A stretch of 64,000 nucleotides of DNA from Lysobacterales bacterium (GTDB lineage Bacteria; Pseudomonadota; Gammaproteobacteria; Xanthomonadales; Rhodanobacteraceae): positions 372,001-436,000 of the forward strand of contig JADJHN010000001.1 in NCBI GenBank assembly GCA_016707485.1. The letters run 5' to 3'. Below, in pieces: positions 16,545 to 25,635 of this stretch (position 1 is the first letter of the stretch; each line of letters begins with the position of its first letter). The position numbers were made by a program, and so were the translations under genes. The notes below the pieces were generated by a model that was given only the letters and a program-made list of their open reading frames with translations, had not been told where the DNA came from and did not search any database.

Positions 16545-18358
16545 GTCGGCTGCGGGCTGGACATCTCTTCATCGCGGAACTGCACGCGATGCAGGGCCGC
16601 GTAATGGCCGTTGCAATCAAGCAACTGTCGATGCGTGCCACGCTCGACGATGCGCCCTTCGTCGAGCACGACGATCTGGTCGGCATGTTCGATCGTCGAC
16701 AGGCGATGGGCGATGACCAGCACGGTGCGATCACGCAGCAACCGCTTGAGTGCGTCCTGGATCAGGCGCTCGGATTCGGTATCGAGGGCGCTGGTCGCCT
16801 CGTCGAGGATCAGCAAGGGCGCGTCCTTCAGCAAGGCGCGCGCGATGGCGATGCGCTGGCGCTGACCACCGGACAGCAATGCCCCACCCTCGCCGACCTG
16901 GCTGTCGAGGCCATCCGGCAGGCGCTTGATGAACTCCATGGCATTGGCCGCCTGGGCGGCTTCCTCGATGGCCGCGCGCGGTGCACCGGCGAGCGCGCCG
17001 TAAGCGATATTGCGCGCGATCGTGTCGTTGAAGAGGACAATCTGCTGGCCGACCCAGGCAATCTGCCCGCGCAGGCTTGCCAACTGCCAGGCCGACAGCG
17101 GCACGCCATCGAGCAGGATGCTGCCGGAATCCGGTTCGTAGAAGCGGGGAATCAGGCTGGCCAGGGTCGACTTGCCACTGCCCGAGCGGCCGACCAGGGC
17201 GGTCACGCTGCCGGGTGGGCAATGCAGGCTCACCCCATCCAGCGCCGGCGCCGCCTGGCCGGGATAGCGCAACACGACATCACGCAATTCGATCTCGCCA
17301 CGGCAGCGATCCAGTGCATGACTGCCGCCATCGACCTCGCCCGGCGTATCGATGACCTTGAACAGATCCGTGGCCGCGGCGACACCGCGCTGCATCATCG
17401 CCTGCACCGTGGTCAGGCGCTTCAGCGATGGCAGCATCATCAACATCGCCGTGATCAGCGACATGAAGGTGCCGGGACTCATCGTCTGCAGCGTCGCCGG
17501 CCGTGTCGCGAAGAAGATCACCAGGGCCAGCGCGCAGGCGGCGACGATCTGCACGATCGAGGTCGACAGTGCATTGGTGGAAGCGATCTTCAGGTTGAGC
17601 GTGCGGTTGTTCTCGTTGACCCTGGCGAAACGCGCGCGTTCGGCATCCTGGCCGAGATAGACCTTGACCTCGCGCTGGCCACTGACGGCTTCATCGACGA
17701 TGCCGGTGACCGAACCCACCGAGTGCTGGATCTTGCCGCTGATGCGCCGATAGCGCCGCCCGACAATGGCGGCGACGGCTGCGATCAGGGGCGCCATGAT
17801 GAACAGCATCAGGGTCAGGCGCGCACTCTGGTACAGCATCACGCCGAGCAAACCCAGCACGGTGAGGCTGTCGAGGATCATCACCTTGACCGCATTCGTG
17901 CTGGCCTGGGCGACTTGCTCGACGGTGTAGGTCAGGCGCGAGATCATCTGCCCGGAAGCTTCGCGATCGAAGTGCGCGGCCGGCAGGTCGAGGTAGCGCG
18001 AGAACACCTCGCCGCGCAGGGTCTCGACAACGTCGCGGCCAATGCGCGCCAGGCCGTAGTCGGCAACATAGGTGGCCACGCCGCGCACGACGAACAGGCC
18101 GACAATGACAAACGGCATCCAGAAAATCGCCACGGCACTGCGGCTGATGAACAGATCATCGAGCATCGGCCGGATCATCGCGGTGAAAACCGCCGCCACG
18201 GCGGCATCGAAGATCATGCCGAAGATGCCGGCCAACGCCCACAGCCTATGACGCGCCGCGTAGCCGAGCAGGCGTCGATAGGTGGCAAAGGCGCTGGCCG
18301 CCACGCTCACTCCGCCAGCAGATCGCGGCGGCACGCCGGCATCGTCACTTGGCCGCAT
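16541..18358 (-). CDS. msbA: Lipid A flippase MsbA (ABC exporter)
   Basis: Flips lipid A-core across the inner membrane. The half-transporter of 605 aa has an N-terminal six-helix membrane domain (about residues 35-320) and a C-terminal ATPase. The ATPase shows Walker A GRSGSGKST (about 390), the signature LSGGQRQR and Walker B LLILDEATSALD. The lpxK neighbour supports MsbA over a general exporter. The start overlaps the end of exbD by 14 bases. Confidence 0.94.
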   Translation of the reverse strand: MRPSDDAGVPPRSAGGVSVAASAFATYRRLLGYAARHRLWALAGIFGMIFDAAVAAVFTAMIRPMLDDLFISRSAVAIFWMPFVIVGLFVVRGVATYVADYGLARIGRDVVETLRGEVFSRYLDLPAAHFDREASGQMISRLTYTVEQVAQASTNAVKVMILDSLTVLGLLGVMLYQSARLTLMLFIMAPLIAAVAAIVGRRYRRISGKIQHSVGSVTGIVDEAVSGQREVKVYLGQDAERARFARVNENNRTLNLKIASTNALSTSIVQIVAACALALVIFFATRPATLQTMSPGTFMSLITAMLMMLPSLKRLTTVQAMMQRGVAAATDLFKVIDTPGEVDGGSHALDRCRGEIELRDVVLRYPGQAAPALDGVSLHCPPGSVTALVGRSGSGKSTLASLIPRFYEPDSGSILLDGVPLSAWQLASLRGQIAWVGQQIVLFNDTIARNIAYGALAGAPRAAIEEAAQAANAMEFIKRLPDGLDSQVGEGGALLSGGQRQRIAIARALLKDAPLLILDEATSALDTESERLIQDALKRLLRDRTVLVIAHRLSTIEHADQIVVLDEGRIVERGTHRQLLDCNGHYAALHRVQFRDEEMSSPQPT

Positions 18359-18776
18359 CCGCCTTGGTCGGCGTGGTCGCCAGGCTGAGGCGATCGAAGC
18401 CGAGTTGGCCTAGCGCATCCATCGCCGTGATCACCGCCTGGTGCTGGGTGCGCGCATCGGCACGCAGGATCACCGGACGCGTCCGCTCTTCGCCGGCAAT
18501 GCGCAGGATCGCCTCCTTGAGCGTGTCGATGCCGGGATTGAGCACTTCGTTGTTGTCGATGTAGAAGCGCCCTTCGGCGTCAATGAGGATGGTCAGGGCG
18601 TGCTCCTCGCGCGCCTGCTCGGTCGCCGAGGCTTCCGGCAGGGTCACCTTCATGCTCGAGTGCTGGACGAAGGTCGTGGTCATGACGAAGAACATCAGCA
18701 AGGTCAGCATGACATCGATCAACGGGATCACGTTGATCTCGAAATCGTCTTCGCGGCGGCCGGAAGTCAGGCGCAT
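18345..18776 (-). CDS. exbD: ExbD/TolR-family proton-channel protein
   Basis: Bitopic partner of ExbB in energising outer-membrane or envelope processes. One membrane helix (about residues 17-38, INVIPLIDVMLTLLMFFVMTTTF) contains the essential Asp in PLIDVML. The 143-residue length and the periplasmic C-terminal domain fit. In the comEC-exbB-exbD-msbA-lpxK cluster of Xanthomonadales the pair lies beside lipid A genes with no tonB in sight, so the partner system is uncertain. TolR is the alternative name; no tol genes lie nearby. Confidence 0.88.
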   Translation of the reverse strand: MRLTSGRREDDFEINVIPLIDVMLTLLMFFVMTTTFVQHSSMKVTLPEASATEQAREEHALTILIDAEGRFYIDNNEVLNPGIDTLKEAILRIAGEERTRPVILRADARTQHQAVITAMDALGQLGFDRLSLATTPTKADAAK

Positions 18777-18782
18777 TGCCGG

Positions 18783-19415
18783 TCAACCCGCGCTGCGGAC
18801 GGGTGCCGCGTCGGCAACGACGGCCAGCTCGTCGATCAGCGCGATCACCTGCACTTCCATGTCGATGACCAGATCACTCACGCGACCGCGGAAATAGCGG
18901 TGGAAGAAATACGCGGGAATGGCCACGACCAGGCCGCTGGCTGTGCACACCAGCGCCTCGCCAATGCCACCGGCCATCTTCAGCGGGTCACCGACGCCGC
19001 TGACCATGACCGCGAAGAACATGCTGATCATGCCGAACACGGTGCCCAGCAGGCCGAGCAGCGGCGAGACGATGGCAATCGTGCCCAGCGTGTTGAGGAA
19101 GCGCTCCAGCCGATGCACGACATGCCGACCGGTATCCTCGACGCGCTCCTTGATGATCTCGCGCGGACGGTTGCGCACGACCAGGGCGGCGGCGAGCAGT
19201 TCGCCCAGCGGCGAGGTCTGGCGCAAGGCATCGATGTGCTTGGGATCCAGCTTGCGCGTGCGCGCCCAGGTCATCACCTGTTCGCCCAGCTCGGGCGGAA
19301 TCACCGACTTGCGGCGCAGCGTCCAGAAGCGTTCGAGGATGATGGCCAGGGCAATCGCCGAGGCAATCAGGATCGGAACCATCGGCCAGCCACCCGCAAT
19401 CAGGATCTCAAGCAC
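18783..19415 (-). CDS. exbB: ExbB/TolQ-family proton-channel protein
   Basis: Integral membrane subunit of a MotA/TolQ/ExbB proton channel that works with ExbD. Three membrane segments are visible (about residues 8-25, 105-130 and 145-165), with the conserved LGLLGTVFGMI stretch. GTG at 19415 was chosen: it has GAGGAG upstream and gives VLEILIAGGWPMVPILI, the usual family start. An in-frame GTG at 19451 would add twelve residues. Six bases separate it from exbD. Confidence 0.88.
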   Translation of the reverse strand: MLEILIAGGWPMVPILIASAIALAIILERFWTLRRKSVIPPELGEQVMTWARTRKLDPKHIDALRQTSPLGELLAAALVVRNRPREIIKERVEDTGRHVVHRLERFLNTLGTIAIVSPLLGLLGTVFGMISMFFAVMVSGVGDPLKMAGGIGEALVCTASGLVVAIPAYFFHRYFRGRVSDLVIDMEVQVIALIDELAVVADAAPVRSAG

Positions 19416-19504
19416 TTGCTGCCACTCCTCGTCTGTCGGTTCAAACGGCACGCCGGGCGTACCGGAGGCGGATGATAACAGCGTGAACCGGATTCAACCC
19501 GGCC

Positions 19505-21853
19505 TCAGCGGATACGCCACCACGCGCGCGACTCATCACGCCCCTGCCTGGCCACATGGCCGCCGGATGCGAATCGCACATGCAGGAAGCCGGCATCTGC
19601 CGTGTTCAGCAGCGGAATCGAACGCTCGCGCAGGCGCGCGAGGACATCGGCATGCGGATGTCCAAAATGATTGTGGTAGCCGCTGGAAAGCAGGGCCAGT
19701 TGCGGATCGAGCGCATCGAGGAACGCCGCCGACGAGGCCGTCTTGCTGCCGTGGTGCGGCAGGCTCATCAGCAACGGATGGCGCAGCGGGCCAATCCTTG
19801 CGGCAATGGCCGCCTCCACCTTGGCCGTGGCATCACCGGTCAGCAACAGGCTGCCGGCTGATCCACTGACCACGAGAACACAGGAGCGATCGTTGCTTTC
19901 GGCCGCAGCGGTGACGGCGACGATGCGAAAATCGACCTCGTCCCAACGCCATGACTCGCCATCGCGACAGGCGTCTGCGGCGATGGCGAGGCGGGTGGGC
20001 TCGCCACTTTCGATGACGGCTCCGGGAAATGCCCGCTGCACGGCCGCGGCACCACCGGCATGGTCGCTGTCGCCATGGCTGAGGATCATGCGGTCGAGAC
20101 GCTCGACACCCAGCGCATGCAGCGATGGAATGACTACCGCGTCAGCAAGGTCGAAACCGCTCGGATAGCGTGGCCCGGCGTCGTACAACAAGGTGTGTCC
20201 TGCGGTTCGCACGAGTACGGAAAGGCCCTGGCCGACATCGAACATCCACACCTCGAAGGCGGCCGCAGCCGGCGGATGGCGAATCGGCACCAGCAAGGGC
20301 AGCAGCAAGAGCACGCCAAGCGCGCGCGCCGGCACGCCGCGTGGCATCAGGATCCAGATGATTCCGGCCAGGGCCATGGCAAACGCCCAGATCGGTGTCG
20401 CCGCAAAATAGACCTGTGCCGAGGGCAAGGCCGCCATCCATTGCATGACATGCCAGAGCGCCCCCAACAATATGTCGGCCAGATCCAGCAGTGGTCCGCC
20501 GATGGCAGGCAGGTCGACGATCAGCAGGCTGCCGGCAACGGTGAGCGGCACAACCACGAAGCTCACCCACGGCACGGCAAGCAGGTTGGCCAGTGGCCCG
20601 ATCAAGGAGCCCTGGCCGAAAAACCAGATGGTCATCGGCAACAAGGCCAGGCTCAGCACCAGTTGCACGCGCGGCAGTTCCCGCCACAGGATCTGTTTCG
20701 TGCCAATCGGCCGGGTCGCGGCGAGCAGGATGGCGACACCGGCAAAGGACAGCCAGAAGCCCGCCGAGAGCACCGCCAGCGGATCCCAGATGACGATGGC
20801 GGTGGCCGCAAGGGCCAGCGCCTGCGCCACCGAACTCGCGCGTCGCGCGTAGCGGGCCAGCAGGGCGATGGCAATCATCAGCAAGGTGCGGATCGTCGGC
20901 ACACCCATCCCGGCCAGAAGTCCATAGCCGAATGCGCAAACCATCGCGACCGGTGCTTCGAGCAAGGGCCCGGGAACGCGCAATGTCAGTCGCGGCCATG
21001 CTTTCCAGAACAGACGTGCAAGCAGCGCACCAAACGCGGCAAACATGCCGACATGCAGGCCTGAAATCGCGATCAGGTGGCTGATGCCGGTGGCACGCAA
21101 GACCTGCCAGTCGGCATCGGCAATGGCCTGCTGGTCGCCAACCGCGAGCGCACGCAGCAATCCGCTCGATTGCGAGCGCGGGAAGCGCTGCGCAATCGCC
21201 GCGGCAATCTCCTGCCGCCAGGCATCGATGCAGGGAACGCGGGCCGCAGCGAGAGGCCGGCTCTGCCCGCCATTGCGCACATAGCCCACGGCAACCACGC
21301 CACGCAGCACCGCGCCCCGCTCGCCATCGAGGCCGCCGGGATTGACCAGTCCGCGCGGCGGACGCAGGCGCAAGCGCAATTGCCAGCGCGAACACGCTGC
21401 CAACGGCGGTGCATCGTCGTACCAGTTCAGGCGCGACAACCCCTGCAGGGCAACGGCCTCGCCATCGAGCGTGGCCGATTCAATGACGAACTCGAAACGC
21501 GTGCTGCCCTCTTGCACCTCCGGCAGTCCGCGAACGTGGCCCATGACCTCGAAATCACGCCCATGCTGATCAGCCGGCAAACGTTTTTCGATGGCGAGCG
21601 AGGCGCACACCAGGGTCCACGCAAAGCCCAGCGCGAACCAGGTCGGCGCCCGGTTTGCCTGCGCAACCAACAGCAATACCAAGGCACTTGCGGCCAGCGC
21701 CACGGCGATCCACATCGGCAACAGGCTGGGCAACAAGTGCACGGCAACCGCACCTGCCAGCAGCGCGATCGCCCGGCCCGGTGTCAGCCGTGGCAATTGC
21801 AGACGCCATCGCCCGGAACGGGGGCTGCGTTGATCGGTTTCCCTTGCGGCCAT
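19505..21853 (-). CDS. comEC: DNA uptake channel protein ComEC/Rec2
   Basis: Forms the inner-membrane channel for transforming DNA. Order of parts: two N-terminal membrane helices, an OB-like soluble domain (about 100-220), the competence membrane domain with ISHLIAISGLHVGMFAAFG (about 250) and many helices to about 500. A C-terminal metallo-beta-lactamase domain follows, with HGDSDHAGG and LPHHGSKTAS. At 782 aa it is full length, so the strain may be naturally competent; the type IV pilus gene pilW in this window fits. It is first in the comEC-exbBD-msbA-lpxK run. Confidence 0.93.
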   Translation of the reverse strand: MAARETDQRSPRSGRWRLQLPRLTPGRAIALLAGAVAVHLLPSLLPMWIAVALAASALVLLLVAQANRAPTWFALGFAWTLVCASLAIEKRLPADQHGRDFEVMGHVRGLPEVQEGSTRFEFVIESATLDGEAVALQGLSRLNWYDDAPPLAACSRWQLRLRLRPPRGLVNPGGLDGERGAVLRGVVAVGYVRNGGQSRPLAAARVPCIDAWRQEIAAAIAQRFPRSQSSGLLRALAVGDQQAIADADWQVLRATGISHLIAISGLHVGMFAAFGALLARLFWKAWPRLTLRVPGPLLEAPVAMVCAFGYGLLAGMGVPTIRTLLMIAIALLARYARRASSVAQALALAATAIVIWDPLAVLSAGFWLSFAGVAILLAATRPIGTKQILWRELPRVQLVLSLALLPMTIWFFGQGSLIGPLANLLAVPWVSFVVVPLTVAGSLLIVDLPAIGGPLLDLADILLGALWHVMQWMAALPSAQVYFAATPIWAFAMALAGIIWILMPRGVPARALGVLLLLPLLVPIRHPPAAAAFEVWMFDVGQGLSVLVRTAGHTLLYDAGPRYPSGFDLADAVVIPSLHALGVERLDRMILSHGDSDHAGGAAAVQRAFPGAVIESGEPTRLAIAADACRDGESWRWDEVDFRIVAVTAAAESNDRSCVLVVSGSAGSLLLTGDATAKVEAAIAARIGPLRHPLLMSLPHHGSKTASSAAFLDALDPQLALLSSGYHNHFGHPHADVLARLRERSIPLLNTADAGFLHVRFASGGHVARQGRDESRAWWRIR

Positions 21854-21909
21854 CTGATCGATCCTTCCTGGAAACGATTGCTGCCTCGCACCGTGGCGGT
21901 TGCGGTGGT

Positions 21910-22650
21910 CTAACCCGCTTTGGCGGCGCTGCGGTCAAGCTCATGCAGGATACCGCCACGCAACTCGAACATGCGATCCATGCGCGCGGCAAGGCCGCGA
22001 TCGTGGGTGACCAGGATCAGCGCGGTGCCAATCTCGCGGTTGAGTTCAAGCATCAATTCATAGACCTGTGCCGCATTGGCCTCGTCGAGGTTGCCGGTCG
22101 GCTCGTCGCCGAGCACGCAGGCCGGTCGCGTGACCAGCGCACGCGCGACCGCTGCACGCTGGCGCTCGCCGCCGCTGAGTTCACCCGGCTTGTGGGCGAT
22201 GCGTGCAGCCAGACCCACCCGACCGAGCAGATCGCTCGCCAGTACGCGCGCCTCGGCGATTGGCGTACCGCGGATGAGCAAGGGCATGCAGACGTTTTCC
22301 AGCGCGGTGAATTCCGGCAGCAGATGATGGAACTGGTAGATGAAGCCGAGCGAGCGATTGCGCAACTCGCCGCGGGCGCGATCGGACAGGCGCGACATGA
22401 CCTGCCCTTCGACCTCGACCTCACCACCGGTGGCGGTATCGAGGCCGCCGAGGATATGCAGCAGGGTGCTCTTGCCGGTTCCCGAGGCGCCGACGATCGA
22501 AACCGTCTCGCCGCGCTTCACGCTGAAGCTGACATCGTGCAGCACATCGGTGCGCAGGTCGCCTTCCTTGTAGATCTTGGCGACCTTGTGCGCGCGCAGG
22601 ACGATGTCGGCGGCTTTCGTGGATATGGCTTGCATGTCCGATTCACTCAT
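21910..22650 (-). CDS. lolD: Lipoprotein-releasing ABC ATPase LolD
   Basis: ATPase of the Lol system that extracts lipoproteins from the inner membrane for transfer to LolA. It shows Walker A GASGTGKST (about residue 54), a Q-loop region FIYQFHHLLPEFTALENV, the signature LSGGERQR, Walker B ACVLGDEPTGNLD and the LolD-type GDEPTGNLD. The length of 246 aa is typical. Its start overlaps the permease gene by eight bases, showing coupling. Confidence 0.93.
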   Translation of the reverse strand: MSESDMQAISTKAADIVLRAHKVAKIYKEGDLRTDVLHDVSFSVKRGETVSIVGASGTGKSTLLHILGGLDTATGGEVEVEGQVMSRLSDRARGELRNRSLGFIYQFHHLLPEFTALENVCMPLLIRGTPIAEARVLASDLLGRVGLAARIAHKPGELSGGERQRAAVARALVTRPACVLGDEPTGNLDEANAAQVYELMLELNREIGTALILVTHDRGLAARMDRMFELRGGILHELDRSAAKAG

Positions 22651-23884
22651 GGCGCAGGGCCGCCGCAGGCTGGATCCGTGCCGCCCGCCAGGCCGGATAG
22701 AGCGTCGCGAAAATGCAGAACAGGAACGCGGTCAGGGTGATCCAGCCGACGTCGCTCCATTGCAGGTCGGAGGGCAACTCGCTGATGTAGTAGACATCGG
22801 CGGAAAGGAAGGTGACGTGGAAGGTACGCTCGATCCAGTGCACCAGCGCCGACAGGTTCAACGACAGCAGCACGCCGAAACCGACGCCAAGGACAATGCC
22901 GAGCGTGCCGACCAGCACGCCCTGCACCATGAACACGCCCATGATGCTGCGCGGGGTCTGCCCGAGCGTGCGCAGGATGGCGATATCGGCCTGCTTGTCG
23001 GTAACCAGCATGACCAGGGTCGAAACAAGGTTGAACGCGGCCACGGCGACGATCAACGACAGGATCAGGAACATCACCTTCTTCTCCATGGCGATGGCCT
23101 TGAAGAAATTGCTGTGCCCCTGCATCCAGTCCGACACCCGATACGCCTGGCCGAGCTGACCGGAGAGGTCGCGCGCCACGCTGTAGGCGCGGAACATGTC
23201 ATCCAGGCGCAGGCGGATGCCGGTCGGGCCATCGAGGTGGTACAGCGTTTCGGCATCCTGCATGGCGACAACGGCGAGCGCGCCGTCGTACTCCTGCATG
23301 CCGACCTCGAAAATGCCGCTGACCTTGAAGCGCTTGAAACGCGGCTGCACGCCCACCGGCGAGGTACTCACCTCGGGGGTGATGACGGTGGTGAAATCGC
23401 CGACACCAACGCCCAGCTTCATCGCCAGTTCGCGACCGAGGATGATGTGGAAACTGCCAGGATTCAGATCCTGCAGGCTGCCCTCGACCATCTTGCGGTC
23501 GATCTCGGAAACCTTCGGTTCGTAATCCGGCAGCACGCCGCGCACGATGGCCCCGGACACGCGTTCGCCCTGCAGCATGGCCTCGCGTTCGACGTACGGC
23601 GCGGCCCCGAGCACATGCGGATTGGCCTCGGCACGGCGCAGCGCCTCGGGCCATTCGCGCACGCTCTCGTCGACGCCCTCGACCGTGGCATGCGCGACCA
23701 TGCCGAGGATGCGGTCCTTCAGTTCCTTGTCAAAGCCGTTCATCACCGAGATCACGGTGATCAGCGCGGTCACGCCCACGGCAATGCCGAGTATCGACAC
23801 CAGCGAGATGAAGGAGATGAAATGATTGCGACGCTTGGCCCGCGTGTAGCGCAAGCCGATGAAGAATTCGAGTGGACGAAACAT
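22643..23884 (-). CDS. lolC: Lipoprotein-releasing ABC permease LolC/LolE
   Basis: Inner-membrane subunit with four membrane helices and a large periplasmic domain after the first helix (about residues 50-265). It works with LolD. The N-terminus FIGLRYTRAKRRNHFISFISLVSILGIAVGVTAL is family-typical, and the C-terminal helices span about 270-405. Only one permease gene is visible beside lolD. Either the transporter is a homodimer, as proposed for LolF species, or the second permease is elsewhere. The choice of LolC over LolE is arbitrary. Confidence 0.9.
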   Translation of the reverse strand: MFRPLEFFIGLRYTRAKRRNHFISFISLVSILGIAVGVTALITVISVMNGFDKELKDRILGMVAHATVEGVDESVREWPEALRRAEANPHVLGAAPYVEREAMLQGERVSGAIVRGVLPDYEPKVSEIDRKMVEGSLQDLNPGSFHIILGRELAMKLGVGVGDFTTVITPEVSTSPVGVQPRFKRFKVSGIFEVGMQEYDGALAVVAMQDAETLYHLDGPTGIRLRLDDMFRAYSVARDLSGQLGQAYRVSDWMQGHSNFFKAIAMEKKVMFLILSLIVAVAAFNLVSTLVMLVTDKQADIAILRTLGQTPRSIMGVFMVQGVLVGTLGIVLGVGFGVLLSLNLSALVHWIERTFHVTFLSADVYYISELPSDLQWSDVGWITLTAFLFCIFATLYPAWRAARIQPAAALRHE

Positions 23885-23992
23885 GCCGGGTTGCGGTTCC
23901 TGGTGGGCGCTGGCGTGGCTGGCGCGCCCATCAGGGACAGCGCAGACGTGGAAGAGTGCCGGAATCCCTGCCCGGCCGGCAAGGCTTGGCTG

Positions 23993-24017
23993 TCATTCGA
24001 GCCCGAGCGGAGTCGAA
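23993..24017 (-). repeat. CTTCGACTCCGCTC-type interspersed repeat at the end of the ygfX-like gene
   Basis: On the minus strand the unit begins CTTCGACTCCGCTC and ends CTCGAATGA, supplying the terminal codons and stop of the ygfX-like gene. A related unit lies at 39350-39373 (CTTCGACCGGCTCAGTCC, then GAACGG). Both resemble widespread intergenic repeats of Xanthomonadales. Only two copies are in this window. Confidence 0.45.
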
Positions 24018-24433
24018 GTACGTACCGTCGCCGCCAATACCAGGATGAGGCGCCGACGCAAATCCGCATCACTGTTGTCGCCAGTCAGCAGCACGCGTTG
24101 TTGGCGAGGTGGATTCCCGGCCTGGAAGTCCAGCAGCAGCAGGTTGCCCCGTTGCACATGCGCAACCAGGCGTGCGCTGCACTCGTTGCCTTCCCCATCG
24201 ACCAGCAGCCAGCCGCCAGCACCATGGGCCACGCGCCGTATGCGTGGCCGCAAATGCTTGCCCAAGGCCAGCACTGTCAAGACCAGTGCGGCCAGAGCAA
24301 GGACAAGGCGCATGCCCAGGGAGAGACCACTGAGGAACACGGCAAGGATGGCCAGCGCGGCGACGCCCACCACGGCGATCGCGACCCGGCGCGAGGGCCG
24401 GTAGTCAAACGCGATGGCGGGTGCGGATTTCAT
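23993..24433 (-). CDS. YgfX/CptA-like membrane protein
   Basis: A 146-residue protein with two membrane helices (about 17-35 and 38-55) followed by a soluble beta-rich domain (GGWLLVDGEGNECSARLV). It overlaps the end of sdhE by 29 bases. The sdhE-ygfX pair exists in E. coli, where YgfX (CptA) is linked to SdhE and to MreB/FtsZ effects, so the same identity is inferred. The last eight codons (ending STPLGLE) and the stop lie inside a CTTCGACTCCGCTC-type interspersed repeat, so the C-terminus is probably not ancestral. Weak sequence similarity makes the family call moderate. Confidence 0.65.
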   Translation of the reverse strand: MKSAPAIAFDYRPSRRVAIAVVGVAALAILAVFLSGLSLGMRLVLALAALVLTVLALGKHLRPRIRRVAHGAGGWLLVDGEGNECSARLVAHVQRGNLLLLDFQAGNPPRQQRVLLTGDNSDADLRRRLILVLAATVRTSTPLGLE

Positions 24434-24659
24434 CGATGACCGCAGCCTGCCCCGCATCCGGCGGTGTGCCGCGGCCAAGCAGCCAGTCCCAGATTTCGGG
24501 ATCCTGCTGTTCAAGGAGTCCGGCGAATCCCCGGCGCAATTCGGCCGAGGCTGCGGCATGGCGTTCATCGAGCCACCAGCCAAACAGCTGGTCAAGTTCG
24601 CGCGTACCGCGGCGACAACGCCAGCGCAGGCGCTTCAGTTCCGCATCGGAATCGCTCAC
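24405..24659 (-). CDS. sdhE: FAD assembly factor SdhE
   Basis: Small chaperone (84 aa) that promotes covalent flavinylation of SdhA. The conserved motif RWRCRRGTRELD with the RGxxE core lies at residues 12-23, and the five-helix acidic fold (LLEQQDPEIWDWLLGRGTPP) follows. It sits eight bases after sdhB, at the end of sdhCDAB, which fits the function directly. Confidence 0.93.
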   Translation of the reverse strand: MSDSDAELKRLRWRCRRGTRELDQLFGWWLDERHAAASAELRRGFAGLLEQQDPEIWDWLLGRGTPPDAGQAAVIDEIRTRHRV

Positions 24660-24667
24660 CGGCCGGC

Positions 24668-25450
24668 TCAGCTGCGCCGCTCAACCATGAGTTTCTTGAT
24701 TTCGGCAATCGCCTTGGCCGGGTTGAGGCCTTTCGGGCAGGTGCGCGTGCAGTTCATGATGGTGTGGCAGCGATACAGCTTGAACGGATCCTCGAGTGCA
24801 TCGAGGCGTTCTCCGGTGTCCTCGTCGCGACTGTCGACGATCCAGCGATAGGCCTGCAGGAGGATGGCCGGGCCGAGATAGCGATCGCCGTTCCACCAGT
24901 AGCTTGGGCAGGCTGTCGAGCAGCAGGCGCAGAGGATGCACTCGTAAAGACCGTCGAGCTTGGCGCGATCCTGCTTCGATTGCAGATGTTCCTTCGCCGG
25001 TGCCGCGCTTTGCGTGCGCAGCCAAGGCTTGATCGAGGCATATTGCGCGTAGAAATGAGTCAGGTCGGGGACCAGGTCCTTGACCACCGCCATGTGCGGC
25101 AGCGGATAAATCGGCACGTCGCCCTTCGAGCAATCCTCGATCGCCCTGGTGCAGGCCAGGGTATTGGTGCCATCGATGTTCATCGCGCACGAGCCGCAAA
25201 TGCCTTCGCGGCACGAGCGGCGGAAGGTCAGGGTCGGGTCGATCTCGTTCTTGATCTTGATCAGTGCGTCGAGAACCATCGGCCCGCACGTCGCCAGATC
25301 GACCTCATAGGTGTCGATGCGCGGATTCGCGCCGTCTTCCGGGTTCCAGCGATAGACGCGAAATTCGCGCACGTTTTTCGCTCCCGGCTTGGCCGGAAAG
25401 CGCTTGCCCTGCTGGATCTTCGAATTTTTCGGAAGTGCAAACTCAGCCAT
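24668..25450 (-). CDS. sdhB: Succinate dehydrogenase iron-sulfur subunit
   Basis: Electron-transfer subunit of complex II. The N-terminal plant-type ferredoxin domain has CREGICGSCAMNIDGTNTLAC (2Fe-2S). The C-terminal domain has CILCACCSTACP and CHTIMNCTRTCPKGLNP for the 4Fe-4S and 3Fe-4S clusters. Length 260 aa is normal. Preceded by a 185-base gap after sdhA that contains a REP-like palindrome and a GGGAAT array; otherwise part of sdhCDAB-sdhE. Confidence 0.97.
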   Translation of the reverse strand: MAEFALPKNSKIQQGKRFPAKPGAKNVREFRVYRWNPEDGANPRIDTYEVDLATCGPMVLDALIKIKNEIDPTLTFRRSCREGICGSCAMNIDGTNTLACTRAIEDCSKGDVPIYPLPHMAVVKDLVPDLTHFYAQYASIKPWLRTQSAAPAKEHLQSKQDRAKLDGLYECILCACCSTACPSYWWNGDRYLGPAILLQAYRWIVDSRDEDTGERLDALEDPFKLYRCHTIMNCTRTCPKGLNPAKAIAEIKKLMVERRS

Positions 25451-25560
25451 GACTCGAATTCTCCGTGCGAAACGTAACCGTGATCCGCAGCATCTTGAGC
25501 ATCATCATCGATTCAATCTTTGCGGGCTTCAGTAAAAGCATCGTCCCCGAAGAGGGGACA

Positions 25561-25584
25561 AGCGGCTGCAGCCGCTCCTGCAAT
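25561..25584 (-). repeat. REP-like palindrome in the sdhA-sdhB gap
   Basis: AGCGGCTGCAGCCGCT (25561-25576) is a perfect 16-base palindrome. On the minus strand it follows GCAGGA, a variant of the TGTAGGA head seen at 5330, 38708 and 48697. It lies inside the sdh operon, next to the GGGAAT array. Confidence 0.55.
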
Positions 25585-25630
25585 TCCCTATTCCCTATTC
25601 AATATTCCCTGTTCCCCATTCCCTGTCCCC
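25583..25630 (-). repeat. GGGAAT array in the sdhA-sdhB gap
   Basis: On the plus strand the units read ATTCCCT and CCCCATTCCCT repeated about six times; on the coding strand this is a run of GGGAAT units just after the sdhA stop. No inverse arm is visible, unlike the arrays around 14031-14214 and 60260-60393. Confidence 0.55.
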
Positions 25631-25635
25631 AGCCA

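Noticed and set aside
16589..18388. A 599-codon frame opposite msbA
   Set aside because: Antisense to a complete ABC exporter; Gln/His/Arg/Asp-rich with no family features.
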